The position numbers and the translations under genes were made by a program. This document shows, piece after piece, positions 23,735 through 33,923 of a stretch of DNA of 64,000 nt. The stretch spans positions 186,001-250,000 of the forward strand of contig JANFOG010000002.1 of the NCBI GenBank assembly GCA_024336345.1. Reading direction: 5' to 3'. The stretch's first letter is position 1; the number at the start of each line of letters is the position of its first letter. The stretch is from Mariannaea sp. PMI_226. Its lineage: Eukaryota; Ascomycota; Sordariomycetes; Hypocreales; Nectriaceae. The notes beneath the pieces are model-generated. The model did not search any database. It saw nothing but the letters and a program-made list of their open reading frames with translations, and was not told where the DNA came from.

Positions 23735-25181
23735 TCAATGACCCAGGAGGAACTGCGACATTTCGTCGTCCGAATTCCGCTTGGGCACCCTCTTTCTTAG
23801 TGGTATGCCCATATTCTGCTTGAGCATGGCAATTTTTCCTTTCCTATGCGATATATTTTCAGGGTGTTGCTGCAATTGCTCAAAGGAAATGGCATATATT
23901 CCCACCAATCGTGAGCTCAAGGATTCCACTGCAGCCCTTGACGTGAAGGCTGTCTGCCAGAGCAGCGCCTGTTCGCATGACCAACTCGTCAAATATTTAC
24001 GTAGATCATACAGATCTCTTCCATGAATGAGGTCGGGAGAGTCGGTGGTTTCCTGTTGAAGATTGTGTGCAGCCTGATGTCGCTCGGGGTGTGGCTGAAT
24101 CGATTGACGTCGCCCAATGTTCGCCCACTCCAATTCTCTTCCTTCTGGAAGCTGGTACCAGCTCAATCCAGACGGTGCAGGCTGAACTGAATCGAACTTG
24201 AAAAGCAAAATGCCTTGGTATGTCGTCCCTCTCAATCTGAACTCTTGAGTGAGTCCTTGGACTTGAGTTTGAGCTGGAGGGTCTTGGAAGAGCTCGGCCA
24301 TGAAAACAGCCCAAAGAAAGGCTCTGGGCGCAGAAAACGAAGTATAGATACTTGGATGTTCGCTGTCGCATGAATCCAGGTGAGGAGCCCCAGGCTTCCG
24401 ACTAAAATCGGGTGGTGTGGTGCTAATCTGGCACTCAACGATCTGAGCACCATCTTGTTTGAGATGATGGCTCACGCCTCGGAATACGGGAGCAGCACCT
24501 GGGGTGGACGGCTTCCAGGAGTGCATTGGGATGTTCTTACTTCCTCCAAAATCACAGATTGTTTGGATATCTTTATTTGTTTCCCAAGCGTCTTTGAGGA
24601 ACGTCCCTTGCAGCTGTATTTGTTGGATCGGAACAAGTGCAGGAGGAGTGGGAGTCCCATTAGATTGACAATCATGTTCTTTTTTCATGGCAAGGCGAAA
24701 GAAATACCCGAGGTAGAAATCGAGGATGTCATATGCCCAAGCCTGAATCGTTCTTTCAGCCAGAAACATATCAGAAACCGATTCTTCCCCACAGAGATTG
24801 TCAAAGCGGTCGAAATTGCTACGAAGATGTTTCTGAAGTTTGGGACTAAACAAACAGGCTGTGACGGCGAGAAAATCCATGACGCCTAAGGGAGTGTCCC
24901 CAAGTCGGGATTCGTGTCCTGCATTTCGGAAGACACCTTCCATTGCAACCCTCAGGCAAGCAAGCTGAAAGCCGTTGGCAACATGGGGATATGCCTCTGC
25001 ATTGATCAAATCTTTGGCCATCTTCAGGGTCGGTAATTCGGGAGCATCTTTGGCAAAGCCTAATGAGGCGAGCTACAGCATAACATTGTTCAGTCAGCAT
25101 AAAATGTTTATGACAGCCCAGAGTCACAAGTGAAAAACGAAGCTATCGCGAGCATACGTCACACATCTTCGAGGGCGACAT
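23735..25181 (-). CDS. Unidentified 453-aa protein, possible ADP-ribosyltransferase-like fold
   Basis: Not recognised as a known family. Proposed exons 25181-25158 (MSPSKMCD) and 25072-23735. The 85-bp intron has donor GTATGC, branch GCTGAC and acceptor GCTGTAG. Without the first exon, translation could start at ATG 25021 (428 aa). Residues 1-130 look alpha-helical (LACLRVAMEGVF, AYDILDFYLGYFFRLAMK). The middle holds VFRGVS, then YTSFSAPRAFLWAVFMAEL, then the strand GILLFKFD, then PEGRELEWANIG. The order Arg / TSxS / ExE resembles the R-S-E pattern of some ADP-ribosyltransferase folds and fungal ART-like domains of unknown function. The tail is basic (LRKRVPKRN). No TM helix or signal peptide. 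The gene is likely real because of the long uninterrupted frame and clean intron; function is open. Confidence 0.65.
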
Positions 25182-27906
25182 GATGGCGACGAGACTGAAA
25201 TCATGTCACAGACTGCTTGCTTAGCCTTTTGCTGGTGCGGTCTTGAGTCGTTGACCACCAATGTATAGCTGGTAGGAGATGGTTTGGAATGGAAGCGAGG
25301 ATCGTCAAGGATGCACCGACTGCGCAGCGGCGATGGTGCCAGAAGAGAGGTGGGCATTATCGAGATGATCCTTGAGAATGGTGGAAATAACGGCGATAGA
25401 GTTGGAGAAGCCCAAAAAGCTGACGGAGGATATGAACTATGATGGCATTTGTGGAGCCCATCTTTGAATGACGACAGTGACGTATATCCCGTGGATGGTT
25501 GATCTGCACAACATGCTATTTGCCGATCCCAGAGCATCTGTCTCCTCTGGTGTTCACGAATTTCTACTAAATAGGTCGTAAGTCAATAGTAGGGTTCAAT
25601 ACTCTACATTAGAGATTGGTTCTTTTTCTGGAGCCAAGAAGCTAATTCTACAGAATTTTGGTGTTCATGGAGAGATGTTTGGATATGTCTGCATCTAGTT
25701 CCATACACAATGAAGTGCTAATTGTTTTTTTTTACCGCTGATGGCAATACAGGACCTATCCAAACTCACAAACAACAGTTCAACAGGTGTATAGTCTCAG
25801 TAATTTGCTACCGTTTGTGTATTTTACAGTGGCTCTTTTTCGCGGCGCGTATATGATGAGGCACCATTCAGATCGCCCTCCTTCCAAGTTCAACAATCCA
25901 GTCGGGCGGTGTGAATGTTTTTAAGCGCAAATATTGTTATGTTTTGAAGTTCCAGTGCGTTAAATCTGAAGTTTGAGCATGAAATGCGGTCGTTCACTCT
26001 ACTTTACTGGTGTATCGCGAGGGTGCCTTCTTAATTTGAGACAGAAATGCCATGAGCATGTATCTTGAGGAGCCCTTCACGTGTAAGCCAATATCACATA
26101 ATCCGAACTGTTTGCCTATATATCTGGTTTGTATTCCTCAAGGTTCGTTAATGAGCGTCATTCGTATCCGAGTCAAGTAATCTCACTTATTCGCACATCC
26201 TGAATATGGACTTGGTAAGAGATTCTTGCCCAACCGTTGGACGGGAAAGCTTGACAAAGCAAGGGAATGACCTCAACGTTGGAGATGAAATATGAAACAA
26301 AATTTTTGGCATGCCTTTGATTTCACTTGTATTTGGTATTTAGGAAGGAAGCTAGGGTTAATGGCCAGCATCCATCTATCTCCATATTCTCCTGATCGGT
26401 CAGATCTCGTTTCTCACTCTATGGCTGCTTGATGAATCCACGCTATATTTCCCTTCATTCTTGATTACACCTAAGCTGGATATAATGTAATTGGTTCTTG
26501 TCTATCAATGAGATATATATCACGACTCAGTCAAAGGAATACCAATACCAATCAAATGTATTGTCATTGGAAGCAAAGAACCACAACGCTGTATCACCCA
26601 GGTCTAGTTCCTTACCCTAGATCGCACATCTTCAGATTGATTCTCCCGCTTTTTTTCTTCTTTTTTCTTACGTCTTCATTGCAGATCCCTTCGCCATCTC
26701 ACGTCACGTCAGGCGATTTTGGTATAGCGAGGGATTGTCTCCCCCCCTCTTCCCCCATCAAGTTTCTCCCTTTACAGTCAAAATCATTCCATATTTGTAA
26801 GATCTCCACTTGCTTGACCACGGAGACCCGGGCATTTCTTGAAACGAGATCTGCTTCGGTCGTGCAGGAACGGACCCAAGCTGAGACCTGCAGTAGCTCT
26901 TAGGATCGGCGCTCCGTCCCTGGGAAAACCCTGCCAAGTAAACATAAGAGAAGAACGACCTATGCAAATTCTGTATGCTAATTTTGTCGAAAAAATGTTG
27001 TCCAAGGAGACGGACACTTCTCCAAGATTACATGCCCCGTTATAAGCTGGTACAGAACTACAAGCTGGACAAATGCACTTGGCGGCGAAATACAAGCGTC
27101 GTTTTGCTTCTCAAGGGTGTTGTGCGGGAATAGCCGCTCTTGATCGTTATGCCGCACTGCGTTACATACTGCGGTGGGTGGCTTGTTGAAAAATCATGCA
27201 GACAAGCCCCGCGGTTCAAGAGGCGGCTAGGTACGAAGGGAAGCAAGAATTCATGTTCTTCCACATCGCCTCCGGCGTGTCGAACTGGAGTCAGATAAAC
27301 AAGGTGGAAGGGCCCCTCGTATCAGGTGGGTGAGGCTCGGGCTCGTGTGGGACTTTGCGACGGCGATAAGAGATGGTTCCGCATCATGGGAGATCACTTT
27401 CCACCGACTGGAAGCTCGATGCAAGGCTGTGGGTTGTACCATAAGGTGAGGGAACCAGCTATTTTGTGACACACGTACTGTGAATGGATAATATGAAATA
27501 CTACGTAGCATTTAGAGACGGATAGGTTGAGGAGATTGAGGTGATAAGCCATGACAATTAAGCCCGCAGGTCCTGCTCGGTTACCGTAGGTATAGCCACA
27601 TATACAATACGTCTGTACATACTTGGTAGTAGTGGTAGCAAGAGGTGAAAGAATCAATTCGCCAGGCCGGGCTAGGAGAAATCACGGTCCACTCAATGAC
27701 CCATCCCATCCGCCATGTGGACCTGAACCTGACAGGAACTGGAGATGACGGTCGGGTAAACGATTCGAATTGTTCTGTGCTGGTGATGAAGCAAGGGGAT
27801 AGACGATCGCAGTGGAGAGAGCCAAGTAGCCGAAGGAGAATTATGACAATTAACTAGAGTAGCCCATAGATACTGGTTTGCATGTGATAATGGATGCCAA
27901 TAAAAG

Positions 27907-27971
27907 CAGAAACGCCTGGCCAGTCTTTAGTCTGGGCAGGGCTTAGAGTAGACCAGGCCTTTGCGTTTCTG
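27907..27971. repeat. Inverted repeat with 13-bp stem
   Basis: Outer arms CAGAAACGC (27907-27915) and GCGTTTCTG (27963-27971) are perfect complements. Inner CTGG (27916-27919) pairs with CCAG (27953-27956), leaving a 6-nt bulge and a 33-nt loop. It could form a hairpin in DNA or RNA. No flanking target-site duplication was noticed. Confidence 0.55.
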
Positions 27972-29029
27972 GAATCACAAGAACGTGGCAGGAAGAAGGT
28001 CCTGGAGAAGGGAGGGGGAAAAGCCAAAAAAAGAAAAAAGGGATTAAGAACACGCAGAGGCGTTTGAGGCTTGGAGCTAAGACATGATCACAGTGAACGT
28101 TTAGAGATTACCGTTCATGCAGACAGGTTTATCAAAAGCACTCCACAAACGTGTGGGAAAGCGGAAGGCAGAGAAGAATTGTCCACAATTTTGACCTGAT
28201 TTGGTTAATTAGATCCATGCAGGAATGGTGTCAAAACGGTTGGACTCCTTCGCCCAGTTCTCGGTGGATGGTTTGGTGACGGTGGATGTACTGTGTATTG
28301 CTCTCGACTCCTTTTCCTCCTCTTTCGCTTTTCGTCTTTCGCTTCTCCTCTTTCGCTTCTGTGGCGGCCTGGACCTTGGCCTTCGCTCGCTTGCCCCCCA
28401 TATTCCCTGTTCCTAGTTAGGCAGCACGTACTACCTGAATACTATGGTGCATAGTGTGAAGTGTGTAGTACCTAGTACCGCCATTATCACTGTAATTCCT
28501 CCAGCTGTGCTTGGTCCTTCTTGAGCCTTGCCCACTTTCAGCATGGGAGGAGGACCCGCTTCCTCGAAAGGACAAATGGCCTCGACCGCGAAGCGACGGG
28601 TTCGCAGGTGCAGGCGGGGAGGGGGCCTCCCTCACTCTCCTCTCTCCTCTCTCACCAACCAAACCCACCCGCACTCCAAAAAAAAAATATCACGCACAAC
28701 AAGATTACATCCACACCATACGGTACGGTACGGTACGGGACTTGACGAGCCAGCACTGACGGTCACAAGCGCACACCCGGAATCTAAAAAGTGCCGCTGA
28801 GAAGATTGGAAAAGTGATACACAGAGCCGGTAGCCAAGTCGAGCCTAACTGAGTGAAGTCTGCCGATCCATTGACCGACCAAACTGGACCTAAGCCGCCA
28901 CCACCACTGCTGCCGCCACCACCACGACCCAATCCGTTGGTATCTTCTGTGTCTCGCTCGGATAATTACCGCGCCTCAATTGTTATTTTTTGCTTTAATT
29001 TTTTTTTTTACTCTATTTTGCAATCTGCC

Positions 29030-29110
29030 TCTCTGCCTATCCCGCCCCTCTAACGGCCTCTCTCTATCCTCCGGTCCCCCGTCTTCTGTCCCCCTTCGTC
29101 TCGGGCCGAG
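29030..29110 (+). promoter_or_regulatory. Pyrimidine-rich leader of the coactosin gene
   Basis: Dense C/T tracts (CTCTCTGCC, CCCGCCCCTCT, CTCTCTCTATCCTCC, CCCCCGTCTTCTGTCCCCC) lie 170-250 bases before the start. Such CT tracts mark transcription start regions of strongly expressed fungal genes. The exact start site cannot be set. Confidence 0.4.
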
Positions 29111-29275
29111 CTCAGAGACATTGCACAACTCCTCGACTCCTGTTCCTGCTCCGATCCATCACTCCCGCTCGATACCAATCACGAACGGCTTTTCACCCCC
29201 GAATTGCCCCGCGTTACATCCACACGCAATTCAACCCCTCTATCCTCGTACCCAGGCATTAAGAAATAATAAATC

Positions 29276-29716
29276 ATGTCTGGCTTGGACGTACCTGAGG
29301 TCGCGGCCGCCTACGAGGCGGTGCGTTCTGACAAGGACGAGACCAACTGGCTCCTTGTTTCGCACGCCGCTGCCACGGGCGACAAGCTGAAGCTGGCCTG
29401 CACGGGCACTGGGGGCCTCTCGGAGCTGGTGTCTCACCTCGAGGACGGACAGGTACAATACGGATACGTGCGCATTGAGTACGCCAACGACAAGGAGAGT
29501 ACGAGGGTCAAGTTTGTGCTCGTCATCTGGATTGGCGAGGGCGTCAAGGTTATGCGCAAGGCCCGCGTCAGTATCGAGAGCGGCGAGGTCAAGCGTGTGC
29601 TGGCTCACCACAGCATCGCCGTCACGTTCAATGACAAGTCGGACATTGACGAGCAGGACCTCATCGCCAGGTTGAGAAAGGCTGGCGGTGCTGACTACAA
29701 TGGTGGTCGAGGATGA
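29276..29716 (+). CDS. Coactosin-like actin-binding protein (ADF-H domain)
   Basis: Single-domain ADF-homology protein, 146 residues, no intron. Members bind F-actin and compete with capping protein at actin patches and cables. Seen in the sequence: an N-terminal helix (VPEVAAAYEAVRSD); then TNWLLVSHAAATGDKLKLACTGTGGLSELVSHL; the beta-strand segment YGYVRIEYANDKESTRVKFVLVIWIGEGVKVMRKARVS (given here in two linked parts of the ADF-H core); and a helix ending DIDEQDLIARLRKAGG. Length agrees with coactosins (about 140-150). The Gly-rich tail YNGGRG is typical of fungal forms. The start ATG at 29276 has the context AAATC-ATG-TCT and the preceding leader is CT-rich, which suggests steady expression. 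Confidence 0.92.
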   Translation: MSGLDVPEVAAAYEAVRSDKDETNWLLVSHAAATGDKLKLACTGTGGLSELVSHLEDGQVQYGYVRIEYANDKESTRVKFVLVIWIGEGVKVMRKARVSIESGEVKRVLAHHSIAVTFNDKSDIDEQDLIARLRKAGGADYNGGRG

Positions 29717-30419
29717 AAAAGATTACGCAACTGGCTCAGTCCAATAGATACAAAATGATAAAAAAAGATCTAGCTAGTGGAGTTCAGGGAGCGCTTCTGC
29801 ATGATCTGGCGTTTCGTTTATTCGTTTATTTTTCCATATGTTTTGGAAGGATGGGTTTATTATTACCGATATACCATCAATGTCCGGGCACCCAAGTACC
29901 TATTGCTCTCAGCAGTACCAAGACCACTTGTTGAAGGAGCAGGGGGCGCGAGGTTGGGGGTTGGAGTAGACTTCGTACAGATACGGCATAACGTAGACAG
30001 GCAAAGAAGACAGGCACGCGACAGGTTCGCAATTGCTCTACAGATTACTGATATCTCTTCTCACGACCCTTTTCTCCCTATTATCCTCTGTTATCCTCCA
30101 AACTGCCCTCTTCAACATCGTTTTCGATGCTCAACGACCGACCCACGCATCGACAAGGGCCTAGATTCCCATCCGTTCGTCGGTGACCATTCGGAAAGGT
30201 TGCCCTGAGGCGGCCCCCCTTCCTTGCAGCCAAGCAGCCACGATCCCATGTCACAACATTGAAGCGCAGCAGATGCTGACAGTACCGGAACTGCGTAATG
30301 AAAACCGAGTTTTATCATTGATGGCCTGATGATTGGCTCAATGCAGCAATGCTCTCATCTCCCCGTTCCCTGTGTCACTTTGGCCATGTGTCAATGACAT
30401 ACTCTTACCTAGTTCCGCT

Positions 30420-30457
30420 CCCCCCCCCCCCCCACCCCCCATGCCTCCCCCCCATGG
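30420..30457 (-). repeat. C-run cluster (G-quadruplex potential on minus strand)
   Basis: C14, then C6 after one A, then C7 further on. The minus strand therefore carries several long G-runs close together and could fold into a quadruplex. Length may also be unstable or mis-sequenced. Confidence 0.45.
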
Positions 30458-31775
30458 TCCCCCATGCATATTCTTCTTCTTGCACCGTACTGCAATTTAG
30501 GTTGCATTTCAGCTCTGTACTCTCACCAATAAAGTCAAACCCCATCCATCTCATTGGGAGAAGAAAAAAAAAGCTCTTCAGAGTTAAACTTGAGTGCGTA
30601 CGACATTCCCTTATCCGTCAGCCCCCCGTCCGCCCTCCCCGTCTCCCGTCCCACTCCTCTTACCAACCTAAGGCCTACCATCCGGAGGGACCAGCATTAT
30701 TACTCGCGAAACTCTCCTTTCGAGGTCTGTAACTAATTACTATGTAGTTACTGCCTGTGACTTTGAGCGGCGTTGATGAGCGGCTTTGGCGGTTCTTCAT
30801 CACTTCCGCCACCACCAACCTGCACAGAACCGGTGCCACAAACACCCGCCTCCCCCGCCGCCACGCTGATCAGCGCTCAGTCAGTTAGGTAACACAGGGA
30901 CCACTCTTACCAGCTGCACGAAGAAACGCCTCCAAGCCACTGTTGGCCTCCTTGGTATCAATCTCCTTCCGGTTCGAGCTAGTGCCCCGATCGGTCTGGC
31001 CGCTTGGCGCACCCACTAGCTGCCCTGGTTTGTCTTCCCAATGGGCCCCTGGACGTCGAGTTATGACGTCCTGAGTGACAGGTGCAGACATAGTCCCCTG
31101 GCTTTAGGCATTCAAGACCCCCAAGTCTTGTTACGTCCGGTTTGCCAAGCGAAACAATATTGTAATGATAATACTGCATGTACCCTCTAAATACTATGTA
31201 TGGTAGGTACCCTCGTGCTTCCATTTGCCTGTAATCTTCGATACCCATTAAATCTTCCCTCATCCATTCGGCGCTACTTTGATTCTGGCACGCTTTGGGA
31301 AGCCAGACAAGTGAAACCCTCAAGGCGACACTCCACAACGCTCTCCACGCACCATACTAGTCCGACCCAGTAACCCATCAGAAGCTTCTTGTTCCACTGT
31401 CATCCCATCAAATGTGAGGTTATATCTCTGACCGTGATCCCATTTATCGCTTCCCCGGTTGGCGTCACTCATAAGCCTTCCTTCTTCCCCCCCTCCCCCT
31501 CCTCTCCCGCTGCCCACAGACGTCTTCCCGCTTGTATTCGTATATCCAGAGGAGTAAACTACATGGTGTCCCATTGGCTCACTACCCTGTGATTTATTGA
31601 TTCCTTCGATCCCCTCCCACCCCCCTGGAGAGCAGTCGAAAGCTTGGCCCGTTGCAATCGGTTGTTGTCTACCGGCCCCCGTCAAGGACCCCCCCCGGTC
31701 ACGTTCATCAACAGGTTTCTTTAAGGTGTTAGCCAATTGTACAGGCCCAGCGTCGATCCGCGTTACCTTAATACT

Positions 31776-31880
31776 CTTCTTCCCCCCCCCTCCCACTTCC
31801 ATCCTTCCTGTCTCTTGCCTCTTGCATTGCCAATCCCTTCCCTCCTTTTTCTTTTTTTGGTTCCTTTCCCAGTCGACGGG
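31776..31880 (+). promoter_or_regulatory. CT-rich leader of the amino acid permease
   Basis: Contains C9 (31782-31790) and successive TCTT/TTTTTCTT tracts 120-220 bases before ATG 31995. Probably the transcription start region; inferred from composition only. Confidence 0.35.
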
Positions 31881-31994
31881 GTTATCCTTTTACACCTTAT
31901 TTATATATTCCCTAATACGACCTCACTCTCCCTCCTACGGCACTCGCGAACCGGCACGTCGCTGTCGCCTCCCACCCCTCGGCCAGTCATCACC

Positions 31995-33923
31995 ATGTCG
32001 TCCACCGCAGTCGACTACAAGGCCGACTCTGGCAGCAACAGTAATATCGATTCCAAATTCGAAAGCCATGGCGTCAACGGCCCCGATTCGGCCGATCAGT
32101 TGCTTGAGAACCTAGGCTACACCCCCGAACTGTCACGAAACCGCTCGACTCTTCAGGTGGCTTTCATGTCCTTCGTCCTCGCGTCCATTCCTTATGGTCT
32201 TGCTACTACTCTTTTCTACCCCCTCAACGGCGGCGGCCCTGTCAACGTCATCTGGGGATGGGTCCTCGTCTCCCTCATCATCATCTGTGTTGCCACGTCC
32301 CTTGGTGAAATCACCAGTGTCTATCCCACTGCCGGAGGTACTATAAACTGTCCCCTTGTTGCTCTATTAAATCACCGACTGGACTTCCGGGATTTTTTGT
32401 TCTCATCCTCCCCTTCGCTTGCCTTTGCTTTTCCCCCACCTCGGAAGTGAATATGTGATTGATCGCAAGTCTAGGTGTTTACTACCAAGCGTTCATGCTG
32501 GCGCCCCCTCGCTGGCGGCGAGTTTCTGGCTGGGTCTGCGGCTGGATGTACCTCGTTGGTAACATTACCATTACGCTCTCTGTGAACTTCGGCACAACCC
32601 TCTTCTTTGTCGCATGTATCAACGTCTTCGAGAACTCCGCAGGCGAGGGCGTCCTCGAGGGAAAGGCTTACCAAGTCTATCTCATCTTCCTGGGTGTTAC
32701 TCTGCTCTGCAACGCCGTTTCTGCTCTCTGCAATAAGTGGCTTCCCTGGCTTGATGTGAGCAACCTCCCAACGAACTGTTTCTCCCGTGATTAATTTTTT
32801 TAAATACATAAACTGACGTGTGTTTGAAAAGACTGCCGCTATTTTCTGGACATTTGCAGGTGTCATCGCTATTACCATTGCCGTCCTGGTCATGGCTAAA
32901 GAGGGTCGCCATAGTGCAAAGTACGTCTTTGGCCACTTCGAGGCCTCATCAGGATGGCCTGATGGCTGGTCCTTCTGCGTCGGTCTGCTGCACGCTGGCT
33001 ATGCCACCTCTTCGACTGGAATGATTATTTCGTAAGTGCTCCTATGTTCGGCATGGTAGTCCTTTTGCTGTTGTCGATTCCATTTTCTAACACACTGGCT
33101 CCGAATTTAGAATGTGTGAAGAAGTTCAGAAGCCATCGATCCAGGTTCCTCGCGCAATGGTTGCCACGATTATCATCAACACCTTCGCCGGTCTCCTTTT
33201 CATGATCCCCCTCATGTTCGTCCTGCCCGATATCCAACTCCTCATCGGCCTTGCCTCTGGCCAGCCTGTCCCTACCATTCTCAAGAGCGCGATTGGTTCT
33301 TCCGGCGGAGCTTTCGGCCTACTCTTCCCATTGATGGTCCTGGCCATCCTCTGCGGTATTGGCTGCACCACCGCTACCTCCCGTTGCATCTTCGCCTTTG
33401 CTCGAGATGGTGCCGTCCCCGGTGCTAAGTGGTGGATGAAGGTGAACAAGAACTTGGATGTGCCCCTGAATGCCATGATGCTCAGCATGGTTGTCCAGCT
33501 CGCTCTGGGCCTGATCTACTTCGGCAACACCACTGCTTTCAACGCCTTCTCTGGCGTCGGTGTCATTTCTCTGACTGTCGCCTACGCAGTACCCATTGCC
33601 ATCAGCCTGTTCACCGGTCGCAAGCAGGTCAAGACTGGCCAGTTCTACCTTGGAAAATTTGGAACCTTCTCTAATGTTATTGCTGTCGGTAAGTTTTCTT
33701 TTGGGTCCCATCCACCCAGGACGATCGAGAATTGTTGCTTACTTCTTTAGCCTGGTCGTTCCTCGTCGTCCCTCTGTTCTGCATGCCCGCGTCCATTCCC
33801 GTCACGGCTGCCACGGTCAACTATGCGCCCGTGGTCTTCGTCTTTGCCACTCTTGTTTCCGGCATCTGGTACTGGGTCTGGGGACACAAGAACTACGCCG
33901 GACCACCTACCCACGACGAGTAA
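31995..33923 (+). CDS. Amino acid/GABA/choline-type permease (APC superfamily, ACT branch)
   Basis: Plasma- or vacuolar-membrane uptake carrier. Five exons: 31995-32337, 32475-32755, 32832-33031, 33111-33688, 33751-33923, giving about 524 residues, with all phases consistent. A polar N-terminus ends in LGYTPELSRNRS, the signature leading into helix 1 of fungal GABA, choline and related amino acid permeases (UGA4, HNM1 and relatives). Further family segments are PTAGGVYYQAFML, GWMYLVGNI, TSRCIFAFARDGAVPGA and FNAFSGVGVISLTVAYAVPI. Intron 1 is the longest in the window (137 bp). The acceptor before exon 3 is AAG, after a CTGAC branch. GABA, choline or another amino acid cannot be separated from sequence alone. 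The leader is CT-rich. Confidence 0.88.

Larger units (their letters stand above)
25182..29275. other. Gene-free interval (4.1 kb)
   Basis: No supported gene. It includes the promoter of the 453-aa protein, an inverted repeat at 27907-27971, a short (CGGTA)x3 repeat at 28721-28735, and the pyrimidine-rich leader of the coactosin gene from about 28870. A 137-codon minus frame at 25124-25537 overlaps the first exon of the 453-aa gene in a different frame and has no domain. Confidence 0.5.
29717..31994. other. Intergenic (2.3 kb) with C-rich tracts
   Basis: No supported gene. It holds a 14-base C-run plus further C-runs at 30420-30457 and CT-rich tracts at 31487-31510 and 31776-31880. The latter two probably belong to the promoter and leader of the permease at 31995. 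Frames across these tracts are low-complexity noise. Confidence 0.5.

Noticed and set aside
25124..25537. 137-codon minus-strand frame overlapping the first exon of the 453-aa gene
   Set aside because: Its frame cannot be joined to the main exon (a stop follows the junction). The small exon MSPSKMCD in another frame fits instead.
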